Source: DASRHT01 sp035293765
GTDB lineage: Bacteria > Chloroflexota > Ktedonobacteria > Ktedonobacterales > Ktedonobacteraceae
Direction of reading: 5' to 3'
NCBI GenBank assembly: GCA_035293765.1
Contig: DATGMF010000056.1
Location: forward strand, 263,162-327,161
DNA length: 64,000 nucleotides
In this document: positions 31,755 through 39,779 of the stretch, one piece after another
How the letters are laid out: each line of letters starts with the position of its first letter
Position numbering within the stretch: the stretch's first letter is position 1
Translations under genes and position numbers: made by a program
Notes under the pieces: generated by a model
Database searches by the model: none
Told to the model about the DNA's origin: nothing
What the model saw: only the letters and a program-made list of their open reading frames with translations

Positions 31755-31946
31755 AAGAATATCCCCTTTAAAGGTATCCCGTTTGGTAGATATTTCGACG
31801 CATACTATTGTCGTAGCCTCTCCTGATACTTCCCTTGCAACGCGTGGGGGACACCTTACAATCGCCTGAACGCCGCAATCTCTCTTGCCCCGCTTTCCCT
31901 CTCCTGCTATAGTATGTATCAGGAAACACTGGAAAGGTCACTACAC

Positions 31947-32819
31947 ATGCACGCGGATATTGGGGTGGATTTCTGGCTTACGCAATGGAACTGGCAGCCA
32001 TCGATTATCATCGGGACGGTACTGGCTATTGGCCTCTACCTCTATGCGGTAGGGCCATTGCGCGTCAAGTATCACCTTGCCCCGGAGGTGAAAACGAGCC
32101 AGGTAGTCGCCTTTTTACTGGGAATAAATCTTATTTTCCTCTCGCTCTTTTCGCCGCTCGACAAACTGGGTGATGACTACCTTTTCAGTGCGCACATGGT
32201 GCAACATCTCTTTCTCACTATCATCGGCCCACCGCTATTAGTCGCTGGAACACCTGGATGGCTGATTCAGCCGCTTGTGCGGAAGCGTGTGGTATTGCGC
32301 ATTGGCAAGCTGCTGACGCATCCCGCGGTAGCGTTTTTCCTCTTTAATGCCAACTTCTGGCTCTGGCATGCGCCGTCCCTGTATGACGCGACCCTGTTCG
32401 ACCAGAACCTGCATATCCTGGAGCATCTGACGTTCATCGTGCTGGGAGTGATCTACTGGTGGCCCGTCTTTGGCCCCGCAGTGGATGGCCTGTCCCATCT
32501 CTCGATTGGCGGACAGGTGCTCTATATCTTCCTGGGAGGTATGCCTACTGTGGCGCTGGGAGCCGGTTTAACCTTTGCTCCACCGTTATATACACCGTAC
32601 ATTTATGCCCCTCGCGTCTGGGGCATCTCTCCCGCTGTGGATCAGCAGTTGGGGGGCTTGATTATGTGGGTGCCCGCCAATCTGGCCTATATCGTGGTGG
32701 TGAGCGTGCTCTTTATTCGCTGGATGCAGGCGCAAGATGCAAAGCAGCGGGCGGAGGAAGCCAGAAGGTACGAGGCTGGAATAGAAGAAGAGGCGGAGGA
32801 GGCTGTAGACCTGGCATAG
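31947..32819 (+). CDS. ctaG: cytochrome c oxidase assembly factor CtaG (caa3 type)
   Basis: The 290-aa integral membrane protein has about seven helices and belongs to the caa3_CtaG family of oxidase assembly/copper insertion factors. Family features include FLFNANFWLWHAPSLYDATL, HMVQHLFLTIIGPPLL and DQQLGGLIMWVPANLAY. ATG 31947 with AAAGG upstream is preferred to ATG 31914, which has no ribosome site. It is first in the plus-strand oxidase operon and shares a ~190-bp divergent promoter region with ctaA-ctaB. Confidence 0.9.
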   Translation: MHADIGVDFWLTQWNWQPSIIIGTVLAIGLYLYAVGPLRVKYHLAPEVKTSQVVAFLLGINLIFLSLFSPLDKLGDDYLFSAHMVQHLFLTIIGPPLLVAGTPGWLIQPLVRKRVVLRIGKLLTHPAVAFFLFNANFWLWHAPSLYDATLFDQNLHILEHLTFIVLGVIYWWPVFGPAVDGLSHLSIGGQVLYIFLGGMPTVALGAGLTFAPPLYTPYIYAPRVWGISPAVDQQLGGLIMWVPANLAYIVVVSVLFIRWMQAQDAKQRAEEARRYEAGIEEEAEEAVDLA

Positions 32820-32855
32820 CCAGTAGTTCCCTGGCAAGGCGAGCGGTATTCAGGC

Positions 32856-32886
32856 GCTTGTAAGGTTCCCTCAAGGAACTGCAAGC
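32856..32886 (+). promoter_or_regulatory. stem-loop in the leader of ctaC
   Basis: GCTTG(32856-32860) and GTTCC(32865-32869) pair with GGAAC(32875-32879) and CAAGC(32882-32886) around a CTCAA loop. No T-run follows, so a processing, stability or control element between ctaG and ctaC is more likely than a terminator. Confidence 0.4.
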
Positions 32887-33007
32887 CCGCTGTCAGGGTT
32901 GCTGGTTACACTACAGCAGTAAAGTGGAAGGAGTGTCGCTGCTTTCGATACATATACTCGCCCATCGTCAAAAACCAAAACTTTTATTAGGAGATGGAGA
33001 TAAAGAC

Positions 33008-34084
33008 GTGAGGACGCCGTTATTTCGTGGGACTAAGCGCTGGTTGCTGCTCGTTACCAGTATGCTGCTGTTCTCAATATTGTTTGTTGCCTGTGGGCAG
33101 GGGAACCCGCCCTCGATCCTGGATACCGCCGGGCCTATCGCGGCCAGCGAGAGCGGGGTATTCTGGGCGATTCTGATCATTGCCACCATCGTTTTTGTAG
33201 TAGTAGAGAGTATCCTGATCTTCTTTATTATTCGTTATCGCGGACGACCAGGAGATCCTGCGCCGAGACAGGTGCATGGCAATACCACCGTTGAAATAGC
33301 CTGGACGATTGCCCCGGCCATCTTTCTTATCGTTGTGCTCATCTTCACCATTCGCGGCCTCTTCGAAGTGGCCCCGTCAGCGATGCCATCAGGCGTTACG
33401 GTTGAGGTGGAAGCGATAGGGCATCAGTGGTGGTGGGAATTTTACTATCCGCAATATCATATCACGACAGCCGACTCTATGATGGTCCCGGTGGGTACGA
33501 CAGTGCATGTGACATTGTACTCGAACAATGTGATTCACAGCTTCTGGGTGCCTCAGATTACCGGTAAGACCGACGTTATTCCAGGCCACATGAACGATAA
33601 GTGGTTTGTGGTTGATAAGGACAAGCCGGGGAAATACCTGGGCATTTGCGCCGAGTATTGTGGCACACAGCACGCGAATATGCGCTTTGAAGTCGTTGCC
33701 ACCTCGTCGGATGCATTCCAGACCTGGATCAGCACGCAGCAGCAAGCGGCGGTGGCTCCAAACGGCGGGCTTGCGGCTGATGGCGCTAAAATCTTCGCCA
33801 ACCAGTGTACTGGCTGCCACGGGATCGTCGGCGTCAATTTGAAGACTGAGGATGATCCCAGCACCGCCTGCAATAATCCCAATACCCCCTGCCTGGTTGG
33901 ACCCAATCTCACCCATTTTGGCAGTCGCGACTTTATTGCTGGCGGCGTGCTGGACAATAATCCAGCGAACCTGGCGAAGTGGCTGAAGGACACGCAGGCC
34001 GTCAAACCTGGGAATGATATGGTCGTGCAATTGACGAATGACCAGATAAACGCGCTTGTAGCGTATCTAGAGAGTCTGAAATAA
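33008..34084 (+). CDS. ctaC: cytochrome c oxidase subunit II with C-terminal cytochrome c domain
   Basis: The 358-aa precursor begins with a lipoprotein-type signal (LLLVTSMLLFSILFVACGQ, Cys as lipid anchor). Two membrane helices follow, then the CuA domain with ligands His in NVIHSFW and the cluster CAEYCGTQHANM. A C-terminal cytochrome c domain has the heme motif CTGCH (about residue 270) and a later Met ligand candidate. It receives electrons from cytochrome c and passes them to subunit I. GTG 33008 with GGAGA gives the signal peptide directly. The longer frame from 32924 is less likely. The fused heme domain marks a caa3-type oxidase. Confidence 0.95.
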   Translation: MRTPLFRGTKRWLLLVTSMLLFSILFVACGQGNPPSILDTAGPIAASESGVFWAILIIATIVFVVVESILIFFIIRYRGRPGDPAPRQVHGNTTVEIAWTIAPAIFLIVVLIFTIRGLFEVAPSAMPSGVTVEVEAIGHQWWWEFYYPQYHITTADSMMVPVGTTVHVTLYSNNVIHSFWVPQITGKTDVIPGHMNDKWFVVDKDKPGKYLGICAEYCGTQHANMRFEVVATSSDAFQTWISTQQQAAVAPNGGLAADGAKIFANQCTGCHGIVGVNLKTEDDPSTACNNPNTPCLVGPNLTHFGSRDFIAGGVLDNNPANLAKWLKDTQAVKPGNDMVVQLTNDQINALVAYLESLK

Positions 34085-34141
34085 TCCAGATAAGCCCATC
34101 TACCCTGTAATTGGCAGGACTAGACGTTGGAGGAATTGCTC

Positions 34142-35833
34142 ATGGCAACCCGCACTATCGGCGAAGGTGCAACTACTACACTCGTTCGCCGGAGAGGCTT
34201 TAGCGAAAGCTATGTTGGTGAGTGGCTGACTACGACCGACCATAAGCTGATCGGTATTATGTATATGCTCACCGGCTTCTTTTTCTTCCTTGTGGGCGGT
34301 ATGGAAGCTCTCCTGATCCGCGCACAACTGGCTCAGCCGAATGGACAGGTGTTGAGCCCACAAACCTATAATGAAATTTTCACGATGCATGGCACGACCA
34401 TGATCTTTCTCTTCGTGATCCCCACGCTGACCGGCTTTGGTAACTATGTGGTGCCGCTGATGATCGGCGCGCGCGACATGGCTTTCCCGCGTATGAATGC
34501 CTTTGGCTACTGGGTGCTGCTCTTCGGTGGTATTTTCCTCCAGGCGAGCTTCCTGGTTGGGCAGCCTCCCAATGGTGGCTGGTTTATGTATGCACCCCTT
34601 AGCGAGGCGAACTGCGGAGTGCATGCTGTCCAGTGTACGCCGGGCATGAATGCCGATTTCTGGGTTCTGGGCGTGCTGCTGCTGGGCGTCTCCTCGATTG
34701 CGGGCTCGCTCAATTTTGTGGTGACGATCCTCAAGTTGCGCGCTCCCGGTATGAGCATCAACCGCATGCCGTTGTTCTCGTGGATGACGCTGGTTACGGC
34801 CTTCCTGCTGCTGTTTGCGCTGCCCAGCCTGACCGCCGCTTCTGTCCTGCTGCTGCTGGATCGCCATCTCGGGACGCACTTCTATCAATACGCGTTTGGC
34901 GGCGATCCCTTGCTCTGGCAACATCTCTTCTGGTCGTTTGGGCATCCAGAGGTGTATATCCTGATCTTGCCCGCCTTTGGCATTATCTCAGAAGTGCTGC
35001 CGGTGTTCGCGCGTAAGCCAATTTTTGGCTATACCTTTATTGCCTGGTCCGGCGTGGCTATCGGCTTCCTGAGCTTTACTGTATGGGCGCACCACATGTT
35101 CGCGGTTGGCCTGCCTCCCATTGCGCAGGCATTCTTCGCCACCAGCACGACGCTGATCGCAATCCCAACGGCTGTTAAGATCTTCAACTGGCTGGCGACG
35201 ATCTGGGGGGGGAAGATCAACTTCAAAGCCCCGATGTTGTTCGCGCTTGGCTTTATTGCCATGTTCCTGATCGGCGGCCTGAACGGCGTGGCTCTGGCGG
35301 TTGTGCCTTTTGACTATCAGGTGACGGATACCTACTTTGTGATAGCTCACCTGCATTATGTGCTCTTTGGCGGTACCGCCTTCGGCATCTTCGCAGGCAT
35401 CTATTACTGGTTCCCCAAGTTCAGCGGGAAGATGCTGAGCGAGCGCCTGGGAAAATGGCATTTCTGGCTGATGTTGATCGGCGTGAACCTGACCTTCTTC
35501 CCCATGCACTTGCTGGGCATCTTTGGCATGCCACGCCGCATCTATACGTACCCCAGCAATATTGCGACGTGGTCTGAACTGAACCTGTTGGCCTCCATTG
35601 GTGCGTTCATTATCGCCGTCTCGATCCTGGTGTTCCTGTACAACTTTGTCATGACATTGAAGAATGGCGAGACTGCCCCCAGCGATCCCTGGGATGCCTT
35701 CACGCTGGAGTGGGATACCTCTTCTCCTCCTAAGAAGTATAACTTCCTGACCATTCCAGTTGTGCGCAGTCGCCGCCCGTTCTATGATAAGAAGAACCCA
35801 GACGTTGCTGACTGGCGTTCGGTTATTCATTAA
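34142..35833 (+). CDS. ctaD: cytochrome c oxidase subunit I
   Basis: The 563-aa, twelve-helix catalytic subunit binds heme a and the heme a3-CuB centre. It shows the heme a His in EIFTMHGTTMIFLF and the CuB/proton-channel motif FGHPEVYILILPAFG (Glu for the D-channel, His-Tyr cross-link). WAHHMFAVG supplies further CuB His, and VIAHLHYVLFGG supplies the heme a3 and heme a His. These make it an A-type (aa3/caa3) heme-copper oxidase. ATG 34142 is preceded by TGGAGG at 8 bp, while the in-frame TTG at 34127 is rejected. It is 57 bp after ctaC. Confidence 0.97.
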   Translation: MATRTIGEGATTTLVRRRGFSESYVGEWLTTTDHKLIGIMYMLTGFFFFLVGGMEALLIRAQLAQPNGQVLSPQTYNEIFTMHGTTMIFLFVIPTLTGFGNYVVPLMIGARDMAFPRMNAFGYWVLLFGGIFLQASFLVGQPPNGGWFMYAPLSEANCGVHAVQCTPGMNADFWVLGVLLLGVSSIAGSLNFVVTILKLRAPGMSINRMPLFSWMTLVTAFLLLFALPSLTAASVLLLLDRHLGTHFYQYAFGGDPLLWQHLFWSFGHPEVYILILPAFGIISEVLPVFARKPIFGYTFIAWSGVAIGFLSFTVWAHHMFAVGLPPIAQAFFATSTTLIAIPTAVKIFNWLATIWGGKINFKAPMLFALGFIAMFLIGGLNGVALAVVPFDYQVTDTYFVIAHLHYVLFGGTAFGIFAGIYYWFPKFSGKMLSERLGKWHFWLMLIGVNLTFFPMHLLGIFGMPRRIYTYPSNIATWSELNLLASIGAFIIAVSILVFLYNFVMTLKNGETAPSDPWDAFTLEWDTSSPPKKYNFLTIPVVRSRRPFYDKKNPDVADWRSVIH

Positions 35834-35842
35834 ACGATAGCT

Positions 35843-36163
35843 ATGGATCGAAAAGGGAAGCAGACAGTGTCTCAAGAGTTACAGAATCAACCGGATCGCG
35901 TAGAACAGCCATTACAGGGCGAGGGGAGTGCCAGCAATGGCGCTCCCACAGCCGGAAGTGAAATGGTTGCTGGTGCTCAGAAGAAGGTCCGCAAGGTAGT
36001 TTCGGAGGAGGCAATCAGTCCCCATCCCAGCATCTGGCCGCTGGCCCTGGCTCTGGCGCTGGTGGTGCTCCTGGTGGGCTCTGTGACGCAGCTTCTGGTT
36101 CTGGGCCTGGGGGCGCTGCTGGTTGCGATTGCTATTATTGGTTGGGGATTGGAACGTCGATAA
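35843..36163 (+). CDS. cytochrome oxidase subunit IV-like two-helix protein
   Basis: The 106-aa protein has a ~60-residue hydrophilic, Gln/Glu-rich N-terminus. Two membrane helices follow (HPSIWPLALALALVVLLVG and LVLGLGALLVAIAIIGWGLE). Its place between subunits I and III and its small size fit a subunit IV of aa3-type oxidases. It lies 9 bp after ctaD. The hydrophobic half resembles the anchor of the BON-domain protein at 22389. Confidence 0.75.
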   Translation: MDRKGKQTVSQELQNQPDRVEQPLQGEGSASNGAPTAGSEMVAGAQKKVRKVVSEEAISPHPSIWPLALALALVVLLVGSVTQLLVLGLGALLVAIAIIGWGLERR

Positions 36164-36223
36164 GATCTGGCACGTAGTACATATAGATATGCTACATGCC
36201 TGTAAAGATAGGGAGTTACTGAT

Positions 36224-36850
36224 ATGAGTGCTGCTCATGGCGAGCAGGTGAGAATGCTTGAAGAGCATGGGGTAGAGGTAGGGCGGAGCATAAACTGGTG
36301 GGGCATGATCTTCTTCATCGCCTCCGAAGCCTTGATCTTCGCCAACTTCATCGCCGCCTACCTCTATTTGGAAATTCGCGGTGGCGGGAACTGGACCCTG
36401 CCAAACGGAGATCACCTGGATGTAGTATTTCCAGCGATAAATACGGTTATTCTGATATCGAGTAGTTTTCCGGCCATCTGGGCACGGCGCGGCATTGTGA
36501 AGGGCAACCAGCGTCAGATGGTGCTCGGACTGCTCGGCACGATCATTCTTGGCAGCGCTTTCCTGGGTGGACAGGCATATGAATATTCTACCCTGGTTTT
36601 GCATGACAACTTCGCCCTTTCAACCGGGACCTTTGGCTCGTCGTTCTTCCTGCTCACGGGCTTCCATGGCCTGCATGTGACGGTTGGCGTACTCTTCTTG
36701 CTGATTTGTCTCATTCGCGGCATGCGTGGCGATTTTTCGGCCCATAAGCACTTCGCAGTCGAAGCGGGCGAGATGTACTGGCACTTCGTTGATATCGTCT
36801 GGATCTTTGTGTTCAGCACGGTGTATCTGCTGCCACTGTTGCACCGCTGA
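36224..36850 (+). CDS. ctaE: cytochrome c oxidase subunit III
   Basis: The 208-aa, five-helix subunit III is of the short bacterial type. It contains NWWGMIFFIASEALIFANFIAAYLYLE, GSSFFLLTGFHGLHVTVGVLFLL and the C-terminal EAGEMYWHFVDIVWIFVFSTVYL. It stabilises subunit I and proton uptake. It is the last gene of the ctaG-ctaC-ctaD-subIV-ctaE unit and is followed by a strong terminator. Confidence 0.95.
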   Translation: MSAAHGEQVRMLEEHGVEVGRSINWWGMIFFIASEALIFANFIAAYLYLEIRGGGNWTLPNGDHLDVVFPAINTVILISSSFPAIWARRGIVKGNQRQMVLGLLGTIILGSAFLGGQAYEYSTLVLHDNFALSTGTFGSSFFLLTGFHGLHVTVGVLFLLICLIRGMRGDFSAHKHFAVEAGEMYWHFVDIVWIFVFSTVYLLPLLHR

Positions 36851-36873
36851 TCGTCTTTCCTGATAAAATATAT

Positions 36874-36896
36874 GGGCAGGCGCGAGACGCCTGCCC
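36874..36896 (+). terminator. terminator of the oxidase operon
   Basis: GGGCAGGCG (36874-36882) pairs perfectly with CGCCTGCCC (36888-36896) over a 5-nt loop. A pyrimidine-rich TCTCTTCGTTCTT stretch follows. Confidence 0.8.
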
Positions 36897-37092
36897 TCTC
36901 TTCGTTCTTATCCTCTGATGCTCATCATTTCTGCAACCCTGGCGCGATCTTTGCGTACAATCAGTGACAATATATTATTGACTGATATAGAGCAGCATAT
37001 CCTACCTATAATAACATTATGATAGAATTTCTCTTTTTAAAGCCTGGGTGGTCCGGGCGCGATACACTCGCGAAACACTAAGGAGGACATAG

Positions 37093-38133
37093 ATGAGCAA
37101 CCAGGAATCTTCGTTTACGGAACCTGAGCGCCGAGTTTATGAAGCGCGCAATGTTAATAGCGATCCACGCGAACAGGGACAGCAATACCAGCGTGAATAT
37201 TCCCAAACCTATGGCGGTTCTGGACAACAACAGCAAGTTGGGGAAAAGCTGTACGCTCCAAATAACAGGCGTCCACGACGTCGTGGACTGCTCCTGATCC
37301 TGGCGCTGCTGATACTGATTGTGCTGGCCGGTGGTAGCTTCTTGAGCCAGATTGGAATTTTTACCTCAACCCAGCAATCTACGAATACGCATAGTGTCTC
37401 CATTACCGGTCATCCCAGGCTGGTAATTCACGATGACAGCGGCACAGTGCATATTCATACCGGTGGTAATAGCAGTTCTGTGGTCATTACTGAAACAAAG
37501 CATGCAACCGGCCTGGGTTCGGTAAGCTTGAATGATATGCATGTGACCTATGGCGGTAGCGGCAATACGGTAGAGATAACCGCTCAAGACGGCATTAATC
37601 CTCTCTTCTTCGGCTCCAAAGGCATTGATCTTGATATAACGGCTCCGAATACCTCCGACGTGGTAGTTACCGACGGTTCAGGCCAGGTAGAGATTAACGA
37701 TATTACCGGGCAGGTGCAGGCAGAGACGGGGAGCGGCTCGGTTACTGTGAATAATCTGAACGGGCCGGCAACGCTGAAAACGGGCAGCGGCACAATCACA
37801 GTGCAAGGTCTGGTTGGACAGGCAAGTATGACTACCGGGAGCGGGGACATCGAGGTAAAGGGGGCAACGCTGAGCGGACAATCTACCATGAAAACGGGGA
37901 GCGGGTCCATCGACTTCAGCGGCTCCATTGATCCCGCCGGTAGCTACAATTTTGGTACGGGGAGCGGATCTATTACCGTTGCAGTGCCAGCATCTTCAGC
38001 GTTCAAACTTGATGCCACAACCGACTCGGGGACAGTTACTAACGGTTTTGGCAGCAATTCAGTGGGTAGCGGTCAGCAAGCGGGGTTGCAGTTGCATACA
38101 GGAAGTGGCGACATCTCCTTGCAGAAGAACTAG
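37093..38133 (+). CDS. membrane-anchored adhesin-like protein with TGSG beta repeats (DUF4097-like)
   Basis: The 346-aa protein has a Gln/Tyr-rich cytoplasmic N-terminus of ~60 residues, a basic stop (NNRRPRRRG) and one membrane helix (LLLILALLILIVLAGG). The external domain resembles the DUF4097 putative adhesin. It holds at least six ~20-residue beta-coil repeats built around (T/G)GSG-x-(I/V)-x-(V/F), such as TGSGSVTVNNL, TGSGTITVQGL and TGSGDIEVKG, predicting a right-handed beta solenoid. Function is unknown, probably surface binding or envelope sensing. AAGGAGG precedes the ATG. Confidence 0.8.
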   Translation: MSNQESSFTEPERRVYEARNVNSDPREQGQQYQREYSQTYGGSGQQQQVGEKLYAPNNRRPRRRGLLLILALLILIVLAGGSFLSQIGIFTSTQQSTNTHSVSITGHPRLVIHDDSGTVHIHTGGNSSSVVITETKHATGLGSVSLNDMHVTYGGSGNTVEITAQDGINPLFFGSKGIDLDITAPNTSDVVVTDGSGQVEINDITGQVQAETGSGSVTVNNLNGPATLKTGSGTITVQGLVGQASMTTGSGDIEVKGATLSGQSTMKTGSGSIDFSGSIDPAGSYNFGTGSGSITVAVPASSAFKLDATTDSGTVTNGFGSNSVGSGQQAGLQLHTGSGDISLQKN

Positions 38134-38185
38134 GATCAACATCTCAAGCTGTGGTCTGAAAATGCTGCTAATAGAGCGGTAGAGC

Positions 38186-38224
38186 AAGAGAGCTGGCTGG
38201 AGCAATTCCTGAGCCAGCTCTCTT
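38186..38224. terminator. bidirectional terminator
   Basis: Perfect 13-bp arms (38186-38198 and 38212-38224) are followed by a T-rich stretch on the plus strand. They lie between the convergent adhesin-like and GT2 genes. Confidence 0.8.
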
Positions 38225-38229
38225 TTCAT

Positions 38230-39459
38230 TTACTTGCTATTATGATAATACCTGCCGCGCCAGTCCACACCTGAACGCGTAAGGATACGCCAGGCCGATT
38301 GGGATAGAATGCCCTCGAAGATAATCCCTGCCAGGGGATGGGTGAACGCATAGAACCAGGGGACGCCAAGTTGTTTGTTGAGCCAGATACGGTAAGCCAG
38401 GAGCGAGGACAGTTCCAGGGCCGCCGCTGCCTGCGCTTCGGTCGAACTGATGCCTCCCTTACGGCGCTTTTTTGCGCTATAGGCGAACAGGGGGAGGAGA
38501 AACGGCGCAACTGAGACCATAGGCAGCCCGATCAATTGCAATACAAAGAAGGCGACGCCGCCGCGATTGCCCAGGTAGACATTCTTGCGCCAACCACGCC
38601 AGGTATCCTTCAGACCATGATACATGTGGACCGAGACCAGTTCGCGTCCATCTACAAGGCGCAGTTTATAGCCATGCTCTTTGACGGTACGCGCCAGGTC
38701 GCGATCATCGACCAGCGTTCCTCTTAGTTCTGGACGAGCGTAACCGCCGAGCTGATCATAGACTGCGCGCCTGATCAGAATATACTGACCATTGGCTAGC
38801 GCCACTTTGCTGCGTGGGTCATTGACCAGTTTTGGAGGGTAGAGCATGCTGATACCCAGATAGGCCATTGGCATCAGGACTTTATCCCAGAATGTGGGCA
38901 ATTCCTGGGTCGTGCCGAGCGTCAGTAGATCGGCCTGTTCGCAGATAGCCTGAGCTAAAGCTGAGCGCAGCGCGTTGGGAGCATGTCGGGTATCCGCGTC
39001 GGTAAATAGCAACCACTCGCCTCGCGCCTCCTGCCGCCCCATATGGATTGCGTGTGGCTTACCTGCCCAGCCCGCAGGCAGATCGCGCAGGCGCAACACC
39101 CATAAGCGGCTGCCATGAGGATGAGAGGCCGCAAGCTCATCGAGAATGCGACCGGTGTTATCCGTCGATTCGTCATCAACCACGATGACCTCGTAGCTGG
39201 CATAGTCCTGTTCCAGCAGTGATTCTACGCAGCGGCGAATATTGCCCTCTTCATTGCGCGCTGGAACAATGATCGAGACCATAGGGGACGTTGTAGCTGT
39301 TACGGGAGAAGCCACATTTTCGGTTGGAAGTATGCGTACCCGATCTTTTTTTTCTGGCATGGTACGCAGCCAGGCTGTAATATAAAAAATGACCACATTT
39401 ATCACATGGGACCAGAGGAAAATACGTGTCCAGAAGCGCCACCAGTGTTGCTTGCTCAT
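38230..39459 (-). CDS. family 2 glycosyltransferase, membrane bound
   Basis: The ~409-aa protein is a processive-type GT-A glycosyltransferase. It has an N-terminal membrane helix and the GT2 fold with VSIIVPARNEEGNIRRCVESLLEQDY, then VVDDESTDNT, the metal-binding DADTRHAPNAL and DDRDLARTVKEHG. Two or three C-terminal membrane helices follow (for example VAFFVLQLIGLPMVSVAPFLLPLF). It resembles the hopene-associated/carotenoid glycosyl (CrtQ/HpnB-like) group, which modify membrane lipids. The acceptor is an inference. ATG 39459 is likely. ATG 39504 is also in frame, with no ribosome site. Confidence 0.82.
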   Translation of the reverse strand: MSKQHWWRFWTRIFLWSHVINVVIFYITAWLRTMPEKKDRVRILPTENVASPVTATTSPMVSIIVPARNEEGNIRRCVESLLEQDYASYEVIVVDDESTDNTGRILDELAASHPHGSRLWVLRLRDLPAGWAGKPHAIHMGRQEARGEWLLFTDADTRHAPNALRSALAQAICEQADLLTLGTTQELPTFWDKVLMPMAYLGISMLYPPKLVNDPRSKVALANGQYILIRRAVYDQLGGYARPELRGTLVDDRDLARTVKEHGYKLRLVDGRELVSVHMYHGLKDTWRGWRKNVYLGNRGGVAFFVLQLIGLPMVSVAPFLLPLFAYSAKKRRKGGISSTEAQAAAALELSSLLAYRIWLNKQLGVPWFYAFTHPLAGIIFEGILSQSAWRILTRSGVDWRGRYYHNSK

Positions 39460-39779
39460 CAACCATGCTGCCTTTTTCGTCGTGTATTTCTTATATTGTA
39501 GCATAAAAATAAGCCCCGTATTATATTATGGATGAGATTTTGCGGGTGAGAATAGAAGAGGTGTAACCTGGAATCGAAGTACAAAAGTAACGGCAATGAC
39601 AAAGAGAAGCATCTTTTAGCAGGCTGTATCGTCTGGTAATATGAAGATGTAACTATGTAATATTGCGAGCGCGGCCCCCGTGGTGTACAATCTTTGCATA
39701 GGTAATCTTACTGTAGTTTCCCCTTTGCGCCAGGCCCATCAGATTCATGAAGCAAGAATACAAGAGAACATAACGACAT

